From positions 1 through 46,341 of the forward strand of contig NZ_CAKZOT010000006.1 in assembly GCF_937138205.1 (NCBI RefSeq): 46,341 bases of DNA. The letters are read 5' to 3'. The stretch comes from an uncultured Rhodospira sp. Its GTDB lineage: Bacteria; Pseudomonadota; Alphaproteobacteria; Rhodospirillales; Rhodospirillaceae. Below, in pieces: positions 1-6,695 of the stretch. Position 1 is the stretch's first letter. Every line of letters starts with the position of its first letter. The notes beneath the pieces are model-generated. The model was not told where the DNA came from. It made no database searches and saw only the letters and a list, made by a program, of their open reading frames with translations. A program made the translations under genes and the position numbers.

Positions 1-60
1 CCTGGTCGCGGCGCGCTGCCAGGCCTGACCGCCCGGACTTTTGCCCCGGTTACTGGAATC

Positions 61-140
61 CGCCCTAAATATTTGATATAGAGCAGATTCACGTGATCAA
101 TCTGAAGCACGAGGTGACTCAGATTGATCACGATCTGCTC
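61..140 (+). repeat. 80-bp hairpin repeat, copy A
   Basis: This 80-bp element matches the reverse complement of 28792-28871 at 74 of 80 positions. It contains a long hairpin: GAGCAGAT and the 14 bases CGTGATCAATCTGA are answered by their complements at 119-140, with a 3-base bulge (TCA) in the left arm. One stem pair differs between the copies (T-A here, A-T in the other), so pairing is kept. It lies directly upstream of the phosphatase gene. Its function is unknown. Confidence 0.85.
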
Positions 141-164
141 GAGTGTCCCGAGGAAAGAGCGCCC

Positions 165-650
165 ATGGTCGCCATCGTGTTTGTCTGCACCGGCAACATT
201 TGCCGCTCGCCCACCGCCGAGGCGGTGTTCCGACACAAGGTCCATGCCGCCGGCCTGGATGGGGCCGTGCGCATTGACTCCGCGGGCACAACCGCGTTCC
301 ACGTCGGCGAGCCGCCCGACCCGCGCGCGGCCGACGCGGCGCAGCGACGCGGCTACAGCCTTGACGGGCAGCTCGCGCGCCGCGTCCATCCAGACGATTT
401 CGACCGCTTCGACCTTCTGGTGGCCATGGATCGCGGCCACCACAAGGCCTTGCTGCGGATGGCCCCGGACGACGACGCCCGCGCCCGCGTGGTCATGATG
501 AGCGACTTTTCCCGGCGGCCGAACGCCCTCGCCGATGTCCCCGACCCCTACTACGGCGGCGGCGATGGATTCGAGCGGGTGCTGGACATGCTGGAGGACG
601 CGGCCGAGGGGTTGCTCGACCACGTCCGCGCCCGCCCGGACGTGGCCTGA
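165..650 (+). CDS. Low-molecular-weight protein-tyrosine phosphatase
   Basis: This cytoplasmic enzyme (161 aa) should hydrolyse phosphotyrosine or a related phospho-substrate. The family signature CX5R is near the N-terminus (Cys8 to Arg14, VCTGNICRS), and the general-acid loop DPYYGG lies around residue 127. The length is normal for the family. An upstream in-frame start at 93 would run through the hairpin repeat. The ATG at 165 is preferred because GAGGAAAG precedes it at a good distance and the conserved fold starts there. A fructosamine-kinase-like gene follows 50 bp downstream on the same strand, so the two may be cotranscribed. The physiological substrate cannot be told from sequence. 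Confidence 0.93.
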   Translation: MVAIVFVCTGNICRSPTAEAVFRHKVHAAGLDGAVRIDSAGTTAFHVGEPPDPRAADAAQRRGYSLDGQLARRVHPDDFDRFDLLVAMDRGHHKALLRMAPDDDARARVVMMSDFSRRPNALADVPDPYYGGGDGFERVLDMLEDAAEGLLDHVRARPDVA

Positions 651-700
651 CCGGCCGCGCTGGTCGCCGTTCCTCCCCCGTCCCCGCGTGGAGAGACGCC

Positions 701-1552
701 ATGCGCGAGCCCGCCCGCACGCTGATCGAACAGGCCACCGGCACCCGGGTCACCGCCAGCCGCCCCCTGTCGGGCGGCTGCATCGGCGAGGTTTATCGCA
801 TCTCCGCCGCCGACGGCCGCGACCTGGTGGCCAAGGTGGGCGGCCCCGGCAGCGGCCTGGCGCTGGAGGGCCGCATGTTGCGCCATCTGGAGGCCCACGG
901 CGCGCCGGTGCCATCGGTGCTGCACGCCGACGACCACCTGCTGCTGATGACCTGGGTCGACTCCGGGGACGGACTCGGCCCCAAGGTGCAGGACCACGCG
1001 GCCCATGTGATCGCCGCCCTGCACGACAATGCCGGCCCGGCGTTCGGCTTCGAGTACGACACGGTGATCGGCGGCTTGCACCAGCCGAATCCGACCACGG
1101 ATCGGTGGATCCCGTTCTTCCGCGACCACCGCCTGCTGTACATGGCCGGCGAGGCCGCGCGGGCCGGCCGCCTGCCGCCCGCCTACCTCCGCCGGCTGGA
1201 GGCGCTGGCCGCCCAACTGGACGCGTTTCTGGACGAACCGGACCAGCCGAGCCTGCTGCACGGCGACCTGTGGACCGGCAACGTGTTGGCCCACCATGGG
1301 CGCCTGTCCGGGCTGATCGACCCGGCCATCTATTGGGGCCACCCCGAGATCGAGTTGGCCTTCAGCACCCTGTTCGGCACCTTCAACGACGTGTTCTTCA
1401 ACCGCTATCACGAGCTGAGGCCGATCCAGCCGGGCTTTTTCGAAACGCGGCTTGACCTCTACAACCTGTATCCGCTGCTCGTGCACGTGCGGCTGTTCGG
1501 CGCCGGCTATCTGGGCGGTGTTGACCGCACCTTGCGCCGCATGGGATTTTGA
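701..1552 (+). CDS. Fructosamine kinase / aminoglycoside phosphotransferase-like protein
   Basis: This 283-aa protein belongs to the kinase-like fold of fructosamine-3-kinases, which phosphorylate ketoamines on glycated proteins and so start deglycation. The catalytic loop HGDLWTGN begins at His187, with Asp189 as likely base. The metal-binding DPA motif is near residue 207, and the N-terminal GGCIGEVYRI resembles the nucleotide loop. The conserved IYWGHPEIELAF segment is typical of the fructosamine-kinase branch rather than of antibiotic-resistance kinases. It follows the phosphatase gene, a pairing seen elsewhere, and may act with it on glycated or phosphorylated proteins. The substrate is inferred. 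Confidence 0.88.
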   Translation: MREPARTLIEQATGTRVTASRPLSGGCIGEVYRISAADGRDLVAKVGGPGSGLALEGRMLRHLEAHGAPVPSVLHADDHLLLMTWVDSGDGLGPKVQDHAAHVIAALHDNAGPAFGFEYDTVIGGLHQPNPTTDRWIPFFRDHRLLYMAGEAARAGRLPPAYLRRLEALAAQLDAFLDEPDQPSLLHGDLWTGNVLAHHGRLSGLIDPAIYWGHPEIELAFSTLFGTFNDVFFNRYHELRPIQPGFFETRLDLYNLYPLLVHVRLFGAGYLGGVDRTLRRMGF

Positions 1553-1742
1553 CTGCGACCGGTCCCACCGGGTCTGGTGTGGGCGCGGGATCAGGCCGGC
1601 TGCGGCCGTCCGTGGTCGGTTATCGCGACCGATGGCCTAAAGCCATATTTTCTTTGGTTTCTCTGGCCCCGATGTGTATGATTTTTTGCGGTCGGTTACG
1701 GTTGACCCGACCTTGGGGAAATTCGTGGAGGCACGTCTCACC

Positions 1743-2090
1743 ATGCTGAAAAACGCCTTTTTTGCCACCGCCGCCTTGGGCGCTGCGTTCGTTCTCGCTC
1801 AGGCGCCGGCCACCGCCGGTCCGGCGGCCCTCGACATGATCCAGGACGACACGTCCGCCATGACCATGGTCCAGTGGTATCCGTCGGGTACATCGGGCGA
1901 GCCGCGTCCGATCCCGCCGGTTACCGTGCACGGCACCGGCGCCGATGAAGACGCCGCGTGCGCCGGCGCCATGGCCTACGCGCCGCAGGCTTGTCGCTTC
2001 GATCGCATCTACACCAAGTCGGACTGCAATTGCCACGACTCGGGCGAAGTGACCGCCTGTTCCGTGACGGTCTGGTGCCGCCGCCAGTAA
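1743..2090 (+). CDS. Small secreted cysteine-rich protein of unknown function
   Basis: The product has 115 aa and I do not recognise a family. Residues 1-25 look like a Sec signal peptide: a Lys near the start, a hydrophobic stretch FFATAALGAAFVLA, then APATAG with an Ala-X-Ala cleavage site. The mature part is short and ends in a cluster of cysteines (CAGAM, QACRF, SDCNCH, TACSV, VWCRR), suggesting disulfide bonds after export to the periplasm. The start at 1743 is supported by GGAGG about 11 bases upstream and by the signal peptide beginning there. A strong hairpin follows the stop codon. Confidence 0.7.
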   Translation: MLKNAFFATAALGAAFVLAQAPATAGPAALDMIQDDTSAMTMVQWYPSGTSGEPRPIPPVTVHGTGADEDAACAGAMAYAPQACRFDRIYTKSDCNCHDSGEVTACSVTVWCRRQ

Positions 2091-2145
2091 GCATCGCCTG
2101 TTTCGCCGTCCTGGCGAAGAGGACCGGCGAAGGGGATATGACGAA

Positions 2146-2188
2146 GCAATCCGGGGCCTCACGGTTCAGTGAGTGCCCCGGGTTGCTT
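2146..2188 (+). terminator. Probable intrinsic terminator of the small secreted protein gene
   Basis: A long hairpin (GCAA-CCGGGGC arm at 2146, GCCCCGG-TTGC arm ending 2176, with an inner CTCAC/GTGAG stem) is followed by a T-rich run, TTTGCCCTTTTT. It sits about 55 bases past the stop at 2090. Confidence 0.65.
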
Positions 2189-2579
2189 TGCCCTTTTTAT
2201 GGGGGAACCGCGCGCCGGTCGCCCCGACTGCCGAGTCGGTTCCGTCCGGGCCTGTTTCCAGAGCCCGGCCTTGGCTCTGCCGCCCGGTGCCGTGGGTGAT
2301 CCAAAATACCGGCCGACCGAAGTGGGGCCTCGTTATACCGGGCGACGATCGGAATGATACCGTCCGACGAATGAACTGACTTCATTCGTCGGACGGCCGG
2401 CGCGACTGCGCCGGCGCGGCGAAGCCGCGGAGCCGCGCGCCCCGAAGGGGCGCTGCGGCGAAAAAACAAAGACTCGGTATCACCGGCGCGCCGATGATGC
2501 TGAGGCTTTGATTTTGTCGCCTCCCTGGCCGCCCAGGGGCCGGCGCCGACCCCGCCCAAGGGACCGTCCCCCCCCCGCC
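2189..2579. other. Non-coding interval with GC-rich hairpins
   Basis: No convincing gene is seen here. The stretch holds a perfect palindrome (2360-2396, listed separately) and short GC-rich hairpins around 2400-2455 (for example GCGCCCC-gaag-GGGGCGC) followed by AAAAAA. The region just before 2580 is low-complexity C/G sequence leading into a peptidase remnant. Confidence 0.5.
2360..2396. repeat. 37-bp perfect palindrome, copy 1
   Basis: A 16-bp arm CCGTCCGACGAATGAA, the loop CTGAC and the exact complementary arm form a perfect hairpin. A second copy lies at 31687-31723 with the same loop. The fourth stem pair is T-A here and G-C there, so the change is compensated. No T-run follows, so it is not a canonical terminator. 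Confidence 0.9.
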
Positions 2580-2932
2580 CGCCAAAAGGCGCTCGCCGAA
2601 CGGCTGATGCAGGCGGTGGGATTCGTTTCGGGCGCGGCCGCCTGGACGAAGGCCTGCATCCCTTCTGCGGCGGCGTGCCCGACGACGTGCGCATCACCAC
2701 GCGCTACGACGAGTCCGACGCCGCCGGCGCCATCATGGCCGTGCTGCACGAGACCGGCCACGCGCTCTACGAAAAGGGCCTGCCGCCAGCGTGGCGCGAC
2801 CAGCCGGTGGGCCGCGCGCTGGGCTCATCCGTCACCGCCGCCGAGATGCTGGAGCGCGCCACCGGCAAGCCGCTCGACGCCGGCGTGTTCAAGGCCCACC
2901 TGCGGCGCCGGTATGTGGAGGGGGTGGGGTGA
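2580..2932 (+). pseudogene. Decayed M32 (Taq-type) carboxypeptidase
   Basis: Fragments of a zinc metallocarboxypeptidase of family M32 can be read. ALAERLMQAVGF appears in one frame. After a one-base loss near 2627, the next frame continues with LHPFCGGVPDDVRITTRYDE and the zinc motif HETGHALYE. After VGRALGSS the sequence jumps directly to the family's C-terminal segment (VTAAEMLERATGKPLD, then FKAHLRRRYVEG), so a large internal part is missing. The N-terminal several hundred residues are also absent. The gene cannot make an active enzyme. Its last 47 bp recur at 3656-3702, on the far side of a toxin-antitoxin pair. Confidence 0.85.
2886..2932 (+). repeat. 47-bp direct repeat, left copy
   Basis: The tail of the M32 remnant, ending in the TGA at 2930-2932. 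It matches 3656-3702 with three substitutions, exactly 770 bp away, and flanks the ParDE-like module. Confidence 0.85.
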
Positions 2933-2996
2933 TCTCTTCTTCCTCTCGCTCGCACGAACGTTCACAATGGGCGTCAAACCCCTACAGGAGTCCGAC

Positions 2997-3272
2997 ATGC
3001 CCACCAGGGACTCTATCCGACCGATTGATGCCATGGGTGAGGTCGCGGCGAACCTTGCCCGAACCGTCGCATCCACCTGCACGCCCCTCGTTCTCACCGA
3101 GAACGGAGAACCGGCGGTCGTGATCCAGGATGTTGCCAGCTATCGGGAAACGCAGGAGGCCTTGGCCCTGACCCAGCTTGTCGCGGTGATCGATCGGGAG
3201 ATCGAAGCGGGCGAGACGGAGCCCCTGGATACGGCCTTCGCGGACATCCGTCGGCGGATAGCGAGTTCTTGA
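2997..3272 (+). CDS. Phd/YefM-type antitoxin
   Basis: This 91-aa protein resembles the Phd/YefM antitoxin family, which binds its toxin and represses its own operon. The N-terminal part (MGEVAANLARTVASTCTPLVLTENGEPAVVI) has the family's layout of a helix followed by the TENG(E/R)PAVVI strand. The C-terminal half is acidic and helical, as expected of a toxin-neutralising tail. The ATG at 2997 has CAGGAG upstream. The gene precedes a RelE/ParE-type toxin by 10 bases on the same strand. The pair lies between two copies of a carboxypeptidase gene tail, which suggests insertion or duplication. Confidence 0.88.
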   Translation: MPTRDSIRPIDAMGEVAANLARTVASTCTPLVLTENGEPAVVIQDVASYRETQEALALTQLVAVIDREIEAGETEPLDTAFADIRRRIASS

Positions 3273-3282
3273 TGCGTTGGTG

Positions 3283-3606
3283 ATGCGTGTGCGCCTGACC
3301 CTCTCCGCCAAAGCCGATATCCTGGCGATTGGGCGATACATCAGGTCCCAGGATGGCGCGGCGCGTGCCCACTCCATAGTCGATGATCTGGAACGACTGT
3401 GCGTGTCTATCTCGGAATTCCCGCAACGGGGGAATGTCGTGCGCGTGCTGGCTGATATCGGGCGCCCGGAGTTTCGCGAACTGCACGACAAGCCGTACCG
3501 CATCATCTATCGGCTGACCGGCGATGTGGTCACGGCCTACTGCGTCTTGGTTGGGCGGCGGGACATCGCCACGGTACTGGCGCGGCGCCTTCCCCCGGAG
3601 CGGTGA
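3283..3606 (+). CDS. ParE/RelE-family toxin
   Basis: The 107-aa product has the compact ParE/RelE fold signature: LTLSAKADILAIGRYI at the N-terminus, a central helix ending at SEFPQRG, then RELHDKPYRIIYRLTGDVV. The closing segment VLVGRRDIATVLARRL is typical of ParE-like proteins. Family members poison gyrase or cleave mRNA; the target here cannot be assigned. TTG and GTG codons lie just upstream, but the ATG at 3283 gives the usual family start. It is 10 bases from the antitoxin gene, so the two are surely cotranscribed. Confidence 0.87.
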   Translation: MRVRLTLSAKADILAIGRYIRSQDGAARAHSIVDDLERLCVSISEFPQRGNVVRVLADIGRPEFRELHDKPYRIIYRLTGDVVTAYCVLVGRRDIATVLARRLPPER

Positions 3607-3655
3607 CCAATGGGGCCATCTGGTTGTACGCTTCTCGGCTGCCCTGAGGACGGCA

Positions 3656-3702
3656 TGTTCAAGGCCGACCTGCGGCGCCGGTATGTGGAGCGGGTGGGAT
3701 GA
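3656..3702 (+). repeat. 47-bp direct repeat, right copy (M32 C-terminal fragment)
   Basis: It encodes FKADLRRRYVERVG and a stop, the C-terminus of an M32 carboxypeptidase. It matches 2886-2932 with three substitutions. It has no peptidase body upstream, so it is a remnant left on the far side of the toxin-antitoxin pair. Confidence 0.85.
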
Positions 3703-3709
3703 CGACGCC

Positions 3710-4255
3710 GTGAGGAACTCTTCGTCGCGGTCACCAAACGTCTCGGCGCGGGAGGCCGGACCGGGGCATGACTCCGGGGTGGTTGATGCCGACCGTCTCG
3801 GGACGAACCGCTTGCGGATTCTCTCCTGCGTCGCGCCGGTGGGGCCGGGCGCGCAGGGGTTCGCCCCCGAACCGGGCGATGACATTTTCGCCGCCTATCG
3901 CGCCTATGCGAAACAGATCGCCGAACGCTGGCGGGCCGACCCTGATCTCGATCCCCTTTCACGCATCCTCATCGCCGCCCTGGACCTCCTCGCTGGACAC
4001 ATCGACGCGGCCAACGAAATCCTGGATGAACTTCCCACAGCGCCCATAAAACTGGACCACGGCGCCGGGTATTGTTTGGTCGCGCCGTTCGTGGTGCTGG
4101 CCGCCGTCCTGCCGTGGCCGGATGCCCTGAAGAACACCGCGACGTGGATCCGCGGATCCGAGACCGAGCAGGCCTTACGGGACTGGCTCGAAGCTCATCG
4201 GAACCGGTTGGCCTGGGACGACGAGGCCGGGACCTATCGCCTGATCGGTGCCTGA
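3710..4255 (+). CDS. Hypothetical protein, unknown function
   Basis: I do not recognise a family. The open frame continues well upstream, but the part before 3710 overlaps the toxin and the repeat. I chose the GTG at 3710; a later start is possible because codons 1-45 are Ser/Arg/Pro-rich and poorly protein-like. The C-terminal 130 residues look like a real soluble helical domain (DDIFAAYRAYAKQIAERW, ILIAALDLLAGHIDAANEIL, ALRDWLEAHRNRLAWDDEAG). There is no signal peptide or membrane segment. It sits between two toxin-antitoxin pairs on accessory DNA, so it may be cargo or a remnant of a longer protein. Confidence 0.5.
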   Translation: MRNSSSRSPNVSAREAGPGHDSGVVDADRLGTNRLRILSCVAPVGPGAQGFAPEPGDDIFAAYRAYAKQIAERWRADPDLDPLSRILIAALDLLAGHIDAANEILDELPTAPIKLDHGAGYCLVAPFVVLAAVLPWPDALKNTATWIRGSETEQALRDWLEAHRNRLAWDDEAGTYRLIGA

Positions 4256-4268
4256 CGTGATATATCGC

Positions 4269-4589
4269 TCACGCCGCGTGAGGGCGCACCACCGCCGCGA
4301 TGCGATCGCCGGCGTCCGCTTCGGTGACCGCCAGATCGTAGGCGGTCTGGAGGTTGAGCCAGAACCGCGCCGAGGTGCCGAAGTAACACGCCAAACGCAA
4401 GGCCGTGTCCGCCGTCACCGCGCGTTTGCCGTTGACGACATCCGCCATGCGGCTTTGAGGAACGTCGATGGCGCGGGCCATCGCGGCCACCGAAACGCCA
4501 AGGGTCTCCAGTTCATCGGCCAGGATCTCCCCGGGATGGATCGCCGGCAGGCGGATCTTTTCAATGGTAATCGACGATTTCGACGTCAT
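4269..4589 (-). CDS. higA: HigA-family antitoxin (XRE-type)
   Basis: This 106-aa protein carries the HigA helix-turn-helix: LPAIHPGEILADELETLGVS, then AAMARAIDVPQSRMADVVNGKRAVTAD and TALRLACYFGTSARFWLNLQ. HigA binds DNA upstream of its operon and inhibits the HigB ribonuclease. The ATG at 4589 gives the normal family start. It overlaps the end of the toxin gene by 29 bp, indicating translational coupling. Toxin-first order is normal for this family. The pair lies on accessory DNA with other toxin-antitoxin genes. Confidence 0.92.
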   Translation of the reverse strand: MTSKSSITIEKIRLPAIHPGEILADELETLGVSVAAMARAIDVPQSRMADVVNGKRAVTADTALRLACYFGTSARFWLNLQTAYDLAVTEADAGDRIAAVVRPHAA

Positions 4590-4839
4590 GGGCCTCACCT
4601 TCCTCGAACCGGAAACAGATCCGCCATTGCTCATTGATGCGGATGCTGTATTGGCCTTGCCGGTCCCCGCGAAGCGCCTCGAAACGATTCGACGGCAATC
4701 GCATTAAATCCTCAAGGCTGCTTGCTTCGTTGAGAATGTTCATCCGTCGCTGCGCTTGCCGTTCGAAGGCGCGAAACTCCCTCACGGACTGGCCGGATAG
4801 GAACCGCGCGGTGCGCTTGTCGGCGGCGGATTTGATCAT
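4561..4839 (-). CDS. higB: HigB-family toxin
   Basis: The 92-aa product matches HigB mRNA interferases of the RelE superfamily: MIKSAADKRTARFLSG at the start, a short central helix, then LPSNRFEALRGDRQGQYSIRINEQWRICF, in which basic and aromatic residues form the RNA-binding face. The C-terminal DVEIVDYH is typical. Toxin precedes antitoxin. A candidate promoter with TTGACG lies directly upstream. Confidence 0.92.
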   Translation of the reverse strand: MIKSAADKRTARFLSGQSVREFRAFERQAQRRMNILNEASSLEDLMRLPSNRFEALRGDRQGQYSIRINEQWRICFRFEEGEAHDVEIVDYH

Positions 4840-4845
4840 GCCTAA

Positions 4846-4873
4846 AGGGTATCCAGGATTCGGTATCCGTCAA
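4846..4873 (-). promoter_or_regulatory. Candidate promoter/operator of higBA
   Basis: On the minus strand, TTGACG (4868-4873) and TACCCT (4846-4851) are separated by 16 bases. The spacer holds repeated GGATACC words that could form an autoregulatory operator. The -10 element is only about 6 bases from the ATG, so the message would be nearly leaderless. Confidence 0.45.
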
Positions 4874-5007
4874 GCAGATTATTAGGGTGATACCGCCGGC
4901 GTGTCTGCCGCCGTTGAACCCCCGCCGCCGCGTCGCTACCTTCGGGCCAACGCATACGGCCCCGCACGGCCCCCGCACGGCCCCCCGCACGCAAGGACAC
5001 CCGCGCG

Positions 5008-5853
5008 ATGAAGTTCACCGGCACCAAGACCTATGTCGCCACCGAGGACCTGGCGGTGGCCGTTAACGCCGCCGTCACCCTGCAACGCCCGCTTCTGGTC
5101 AAGGGCGAGCCCGGCACCGGCAAGACCGTGCTGGCCCAGGAAGTGGCCGACTCCCTCGGCCTGCCGCTCATCCCGTGGCACATCAAGTCCACCACCAAGG
5201 CCCAGCACGGCCTGTATGAATACGACGCGGTCTCGCGCCTGCGCGACTCCCAGCTCGGCGACGAGCGGGTGCACGACATCCGCAACTACATCAAGCGCGG
5301 CCGCATGTGGGATGCCTTCACGCACGAGGGCGGCGCGGTGCTGTTGATCGACGAGATCGACAAGGCGGACATTGAGTTCCCCAACGACCTGCTGCTGGAA
5401 CTCGACCGCATGGAGTTCCACGTGCACGAGACCGGCGAGACCGTGCGCGCGGTGACCCGGCCCGTGGTGATCATCACGTCGAACAACGAAAAAGAACTGC
5501 CGGACGCCTTCCTGCGCCGCTGCTTCTTCCACTACATCAAGTTCCCCGACCCCGAGACGATGCAGGAGATCATCGCCGTCCACTTCCCGGACATCAAAGC
5601 CAACCTGGTGCGCGATGCGCTGGCCATGTTCTACAACGTGCGCGAGGTGCCCGGGCTGAAGAAAAAGCCCTCGACCAGCGAACTGCTGGACTGGATCAAG
5701 CTGCTGATGGCCGATGACATCTCGCCCGAGGCCTTGCGCTCCGGCGACGTCAAGCAGGTCCTGCCGCCGCTGCATGGCGCGCTGTTGAAGAACGAACAGG
5801 ACGTGCACATGCTGCAGCGCTTGGCGTTCGTGGCCAAGCGGGAACGGCGGTAG
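5008..5853 (+). CDS. MoxR-type AAA+ ATPase
   Basis: This 281-aa cytoplasmic AAA+ protein has Walker A GEPGTGKT at residues 33-40, Walker B LLIDEID near 112-118, a sensor-1 segment VVIITSNNEKELPDAFLRRC with the arginine finger region, and a C-terminal lid. MoxR ATPases usually work with a VWA-domain protein as chaperones that insert metals or assemble complexes. No VWA gene lies in this window, because the ribosomal genes rplU-rpmA follow. It resembles general MoxR proteins, not the RuBisCO activase CbbQ, whose P-loop is different. The start follows a GC-rich leader with AAGGA 14-18 bases upstream. Confidence 0.9.
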   Translation: MKFTGTKTYVATEDLAVAVNAAVTLQRPLLVKGEPGTGKTVLAQEVADSLGLPLIPWHIKSTTKAQHGLYEYDAVSRLRDSQLGDERVHDIRNYIKRGRMWDAFTHEGGAVLLIDEIDKADIEFPNDLLLELDRMEFHVHETGETVRAVTRPVVIITSNNEKELPDAFLRRCFFHYIKFPDPETMQEIIAVHFPDIKANLVRDALAMFYNVREVPGLKKKPSTSELLDWIKLLMADDISPEALRSGDVKQVLPPLHGALLKNEQDVHMLQRLAFVAKRERR

Positions 5854-5873
5854 GGTGCGCGGGCAAAACCCTC

Positions 5874-5901
5874 TTGACTCCGGGGGCGGCGCGCGTAGAG
5901 T
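5874..5901 (+). promoter_or_regulatory. Probable housekeeping promoter of rplU-rpmA
   Basis: TTGACT (5874-5879) and TAGAGT (5896-5901) are separated by 16 bases, a good match to alphaproteobacterial sigma-70 promoters. The roughly 80-base leader contains a GGCGGC/GCCGCC hairpin (about 5914-5938) that could serve autoregulation of the ribosomal operon, though nothing proves this. Confidence 0.6.
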
Positions 5902-5985
5902 GTCGCGCTTCCGAGGCGGCGCCAACGCGGTGCCGCCCGGACCGGTTTTGCCCTCACTTTCCTTCCTGTCCGTGCGAGAGACACC

Positions 5986-6285
5986 ATGTTCGCTGTGATC
6001 AAGACTGGCGGCAAGCAGTACAAGGTCGCCAAGGATGATGTGATCAACGTCGAGAAACTGGAGGCCGACGAGGGCACCAGCGTGACCTTTGACGACGTGT
6101 TGATGGTCGGCGACAGGGTCGGGACGCCCACCGTGGCCGGGGCGAGCGTGTCCGCCACCGTGGAACGCACGTTCAGGGACAAGAAGGTGATCGTGTTCAA
6201 GAAGCAGCGGCGCCAAAACCATCGTCGCAAGAAGGGGCACCGTCAGACCCTGACCCGGGTGCGGATCACCGACATCACCGGGTAG
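5986..6285 (+). CDS. rplU: 50S ribosomal protein L21
   Basis: The 99-aa protein binds 23S rRNA in the large subunit. The N-terminus [25 protein letters not shown] is the family signature. The C-terminal [21 protein letters not shown] gives the basic RNA-binding tail. The length is normal. It is followed by rpmA 60 bp downstream, the standard bacterial pairing. A promoter-like pair lies upstream. Confidence 0.98.
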   Translation: MFAVIKTGGKQYKVAKDDVINVEKLEADEGTSVTFDDVLMVGDRVGTPTVAGASVSATVERTFRDKKVIVFKKQRRQNHRRKKGHRQTLTRVRITDITG

Positions 6286-6345
6286 AGATTTTTCCAGTGT
6301 TGGCCTTGGCCGGCCCGGCGCGGCAAGCAAGTAACGGAGAGCATC

Positions 6346-6627
6346 ATGGCTCACAAGAAGGCAGGCGGGTCGTCCCGCAACGGCCGTGACTCAGAAGGAC
6401 GCCGCCTTGGCGTCAAGAAGTTCGGCGGCGAGGTCGTGCTCGCCGGCAACATCATCGTGCGCCAGCGCGGCACCAAGTGGCACCCGGGCGACAACGTGGG
6501 CATCGGCAAGGATCACACCCTGTTCGCGCTGACCGACGGTCACGTGGCGTTCCGCAAGGGCTTCAAGCGGCGCACCTTCGTCTGTGTCGAGCCGGCCCAG
6601 GCGCCGACCGCCGAGGCGGCGGAGTAG
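6346..6627 (+). CDS. rpmA: 50S ribosomal protein L27
   Basis: The 93-aa protein sits near the peptidyl-transferase centre. It begins [28 protein letters not shown], the conserved N-terminal arm. The remaining motifs ([27 protein letters not shown]) are intact. GGAGAG precedes the start. It forms an operon with rplU, and an intrinsic terminator follows. Confidence 0.98.
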   Translation: MAHKKAGGSSRNGRDSEGRRLGVKKFGGEVVLAGNIIVRQRGTKWHPGDNVGIGKDHTLFALTDGHVAFRKGFKRRTFVCVEPAQAPTAEAAE

Positions 6628-6662
6628 GACGCCCGTCACCCGCGGACATCATCCAAAATCGA

Positions 6663-6695
6663 GAGGGGGAATGGTCCGGCCGTTCCCCCTCTTTT
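6663..6695 (+). terminator. Intrinsic terminator of rplU-rpmA
   Basis: GAGGGGGAATGG and CCGTTCCCCCTC form a strong stem, with TTTT at its 3' end (6692-6695). A group II intron fragment begins right after it, which is a common target for some intron classes. Confidence 0.85.

Noticed and set aside
93-164. Extended N-terminus of the LMW phosphatase
   Set aside because: The extra codons fall inside the 80-bp hairpin repeat, while the conserved fold and a good ribosome-binding site point to the ATG at 165.
5008-5853. CbbQ RuBisCO activase
   Set aside because: The Walker A GEPGTGKT and the general layout are those of generic MoxR ATPases, there is no CbbO partner, and the gene is 5 kb from cbbL on the far side of the zinc genes.
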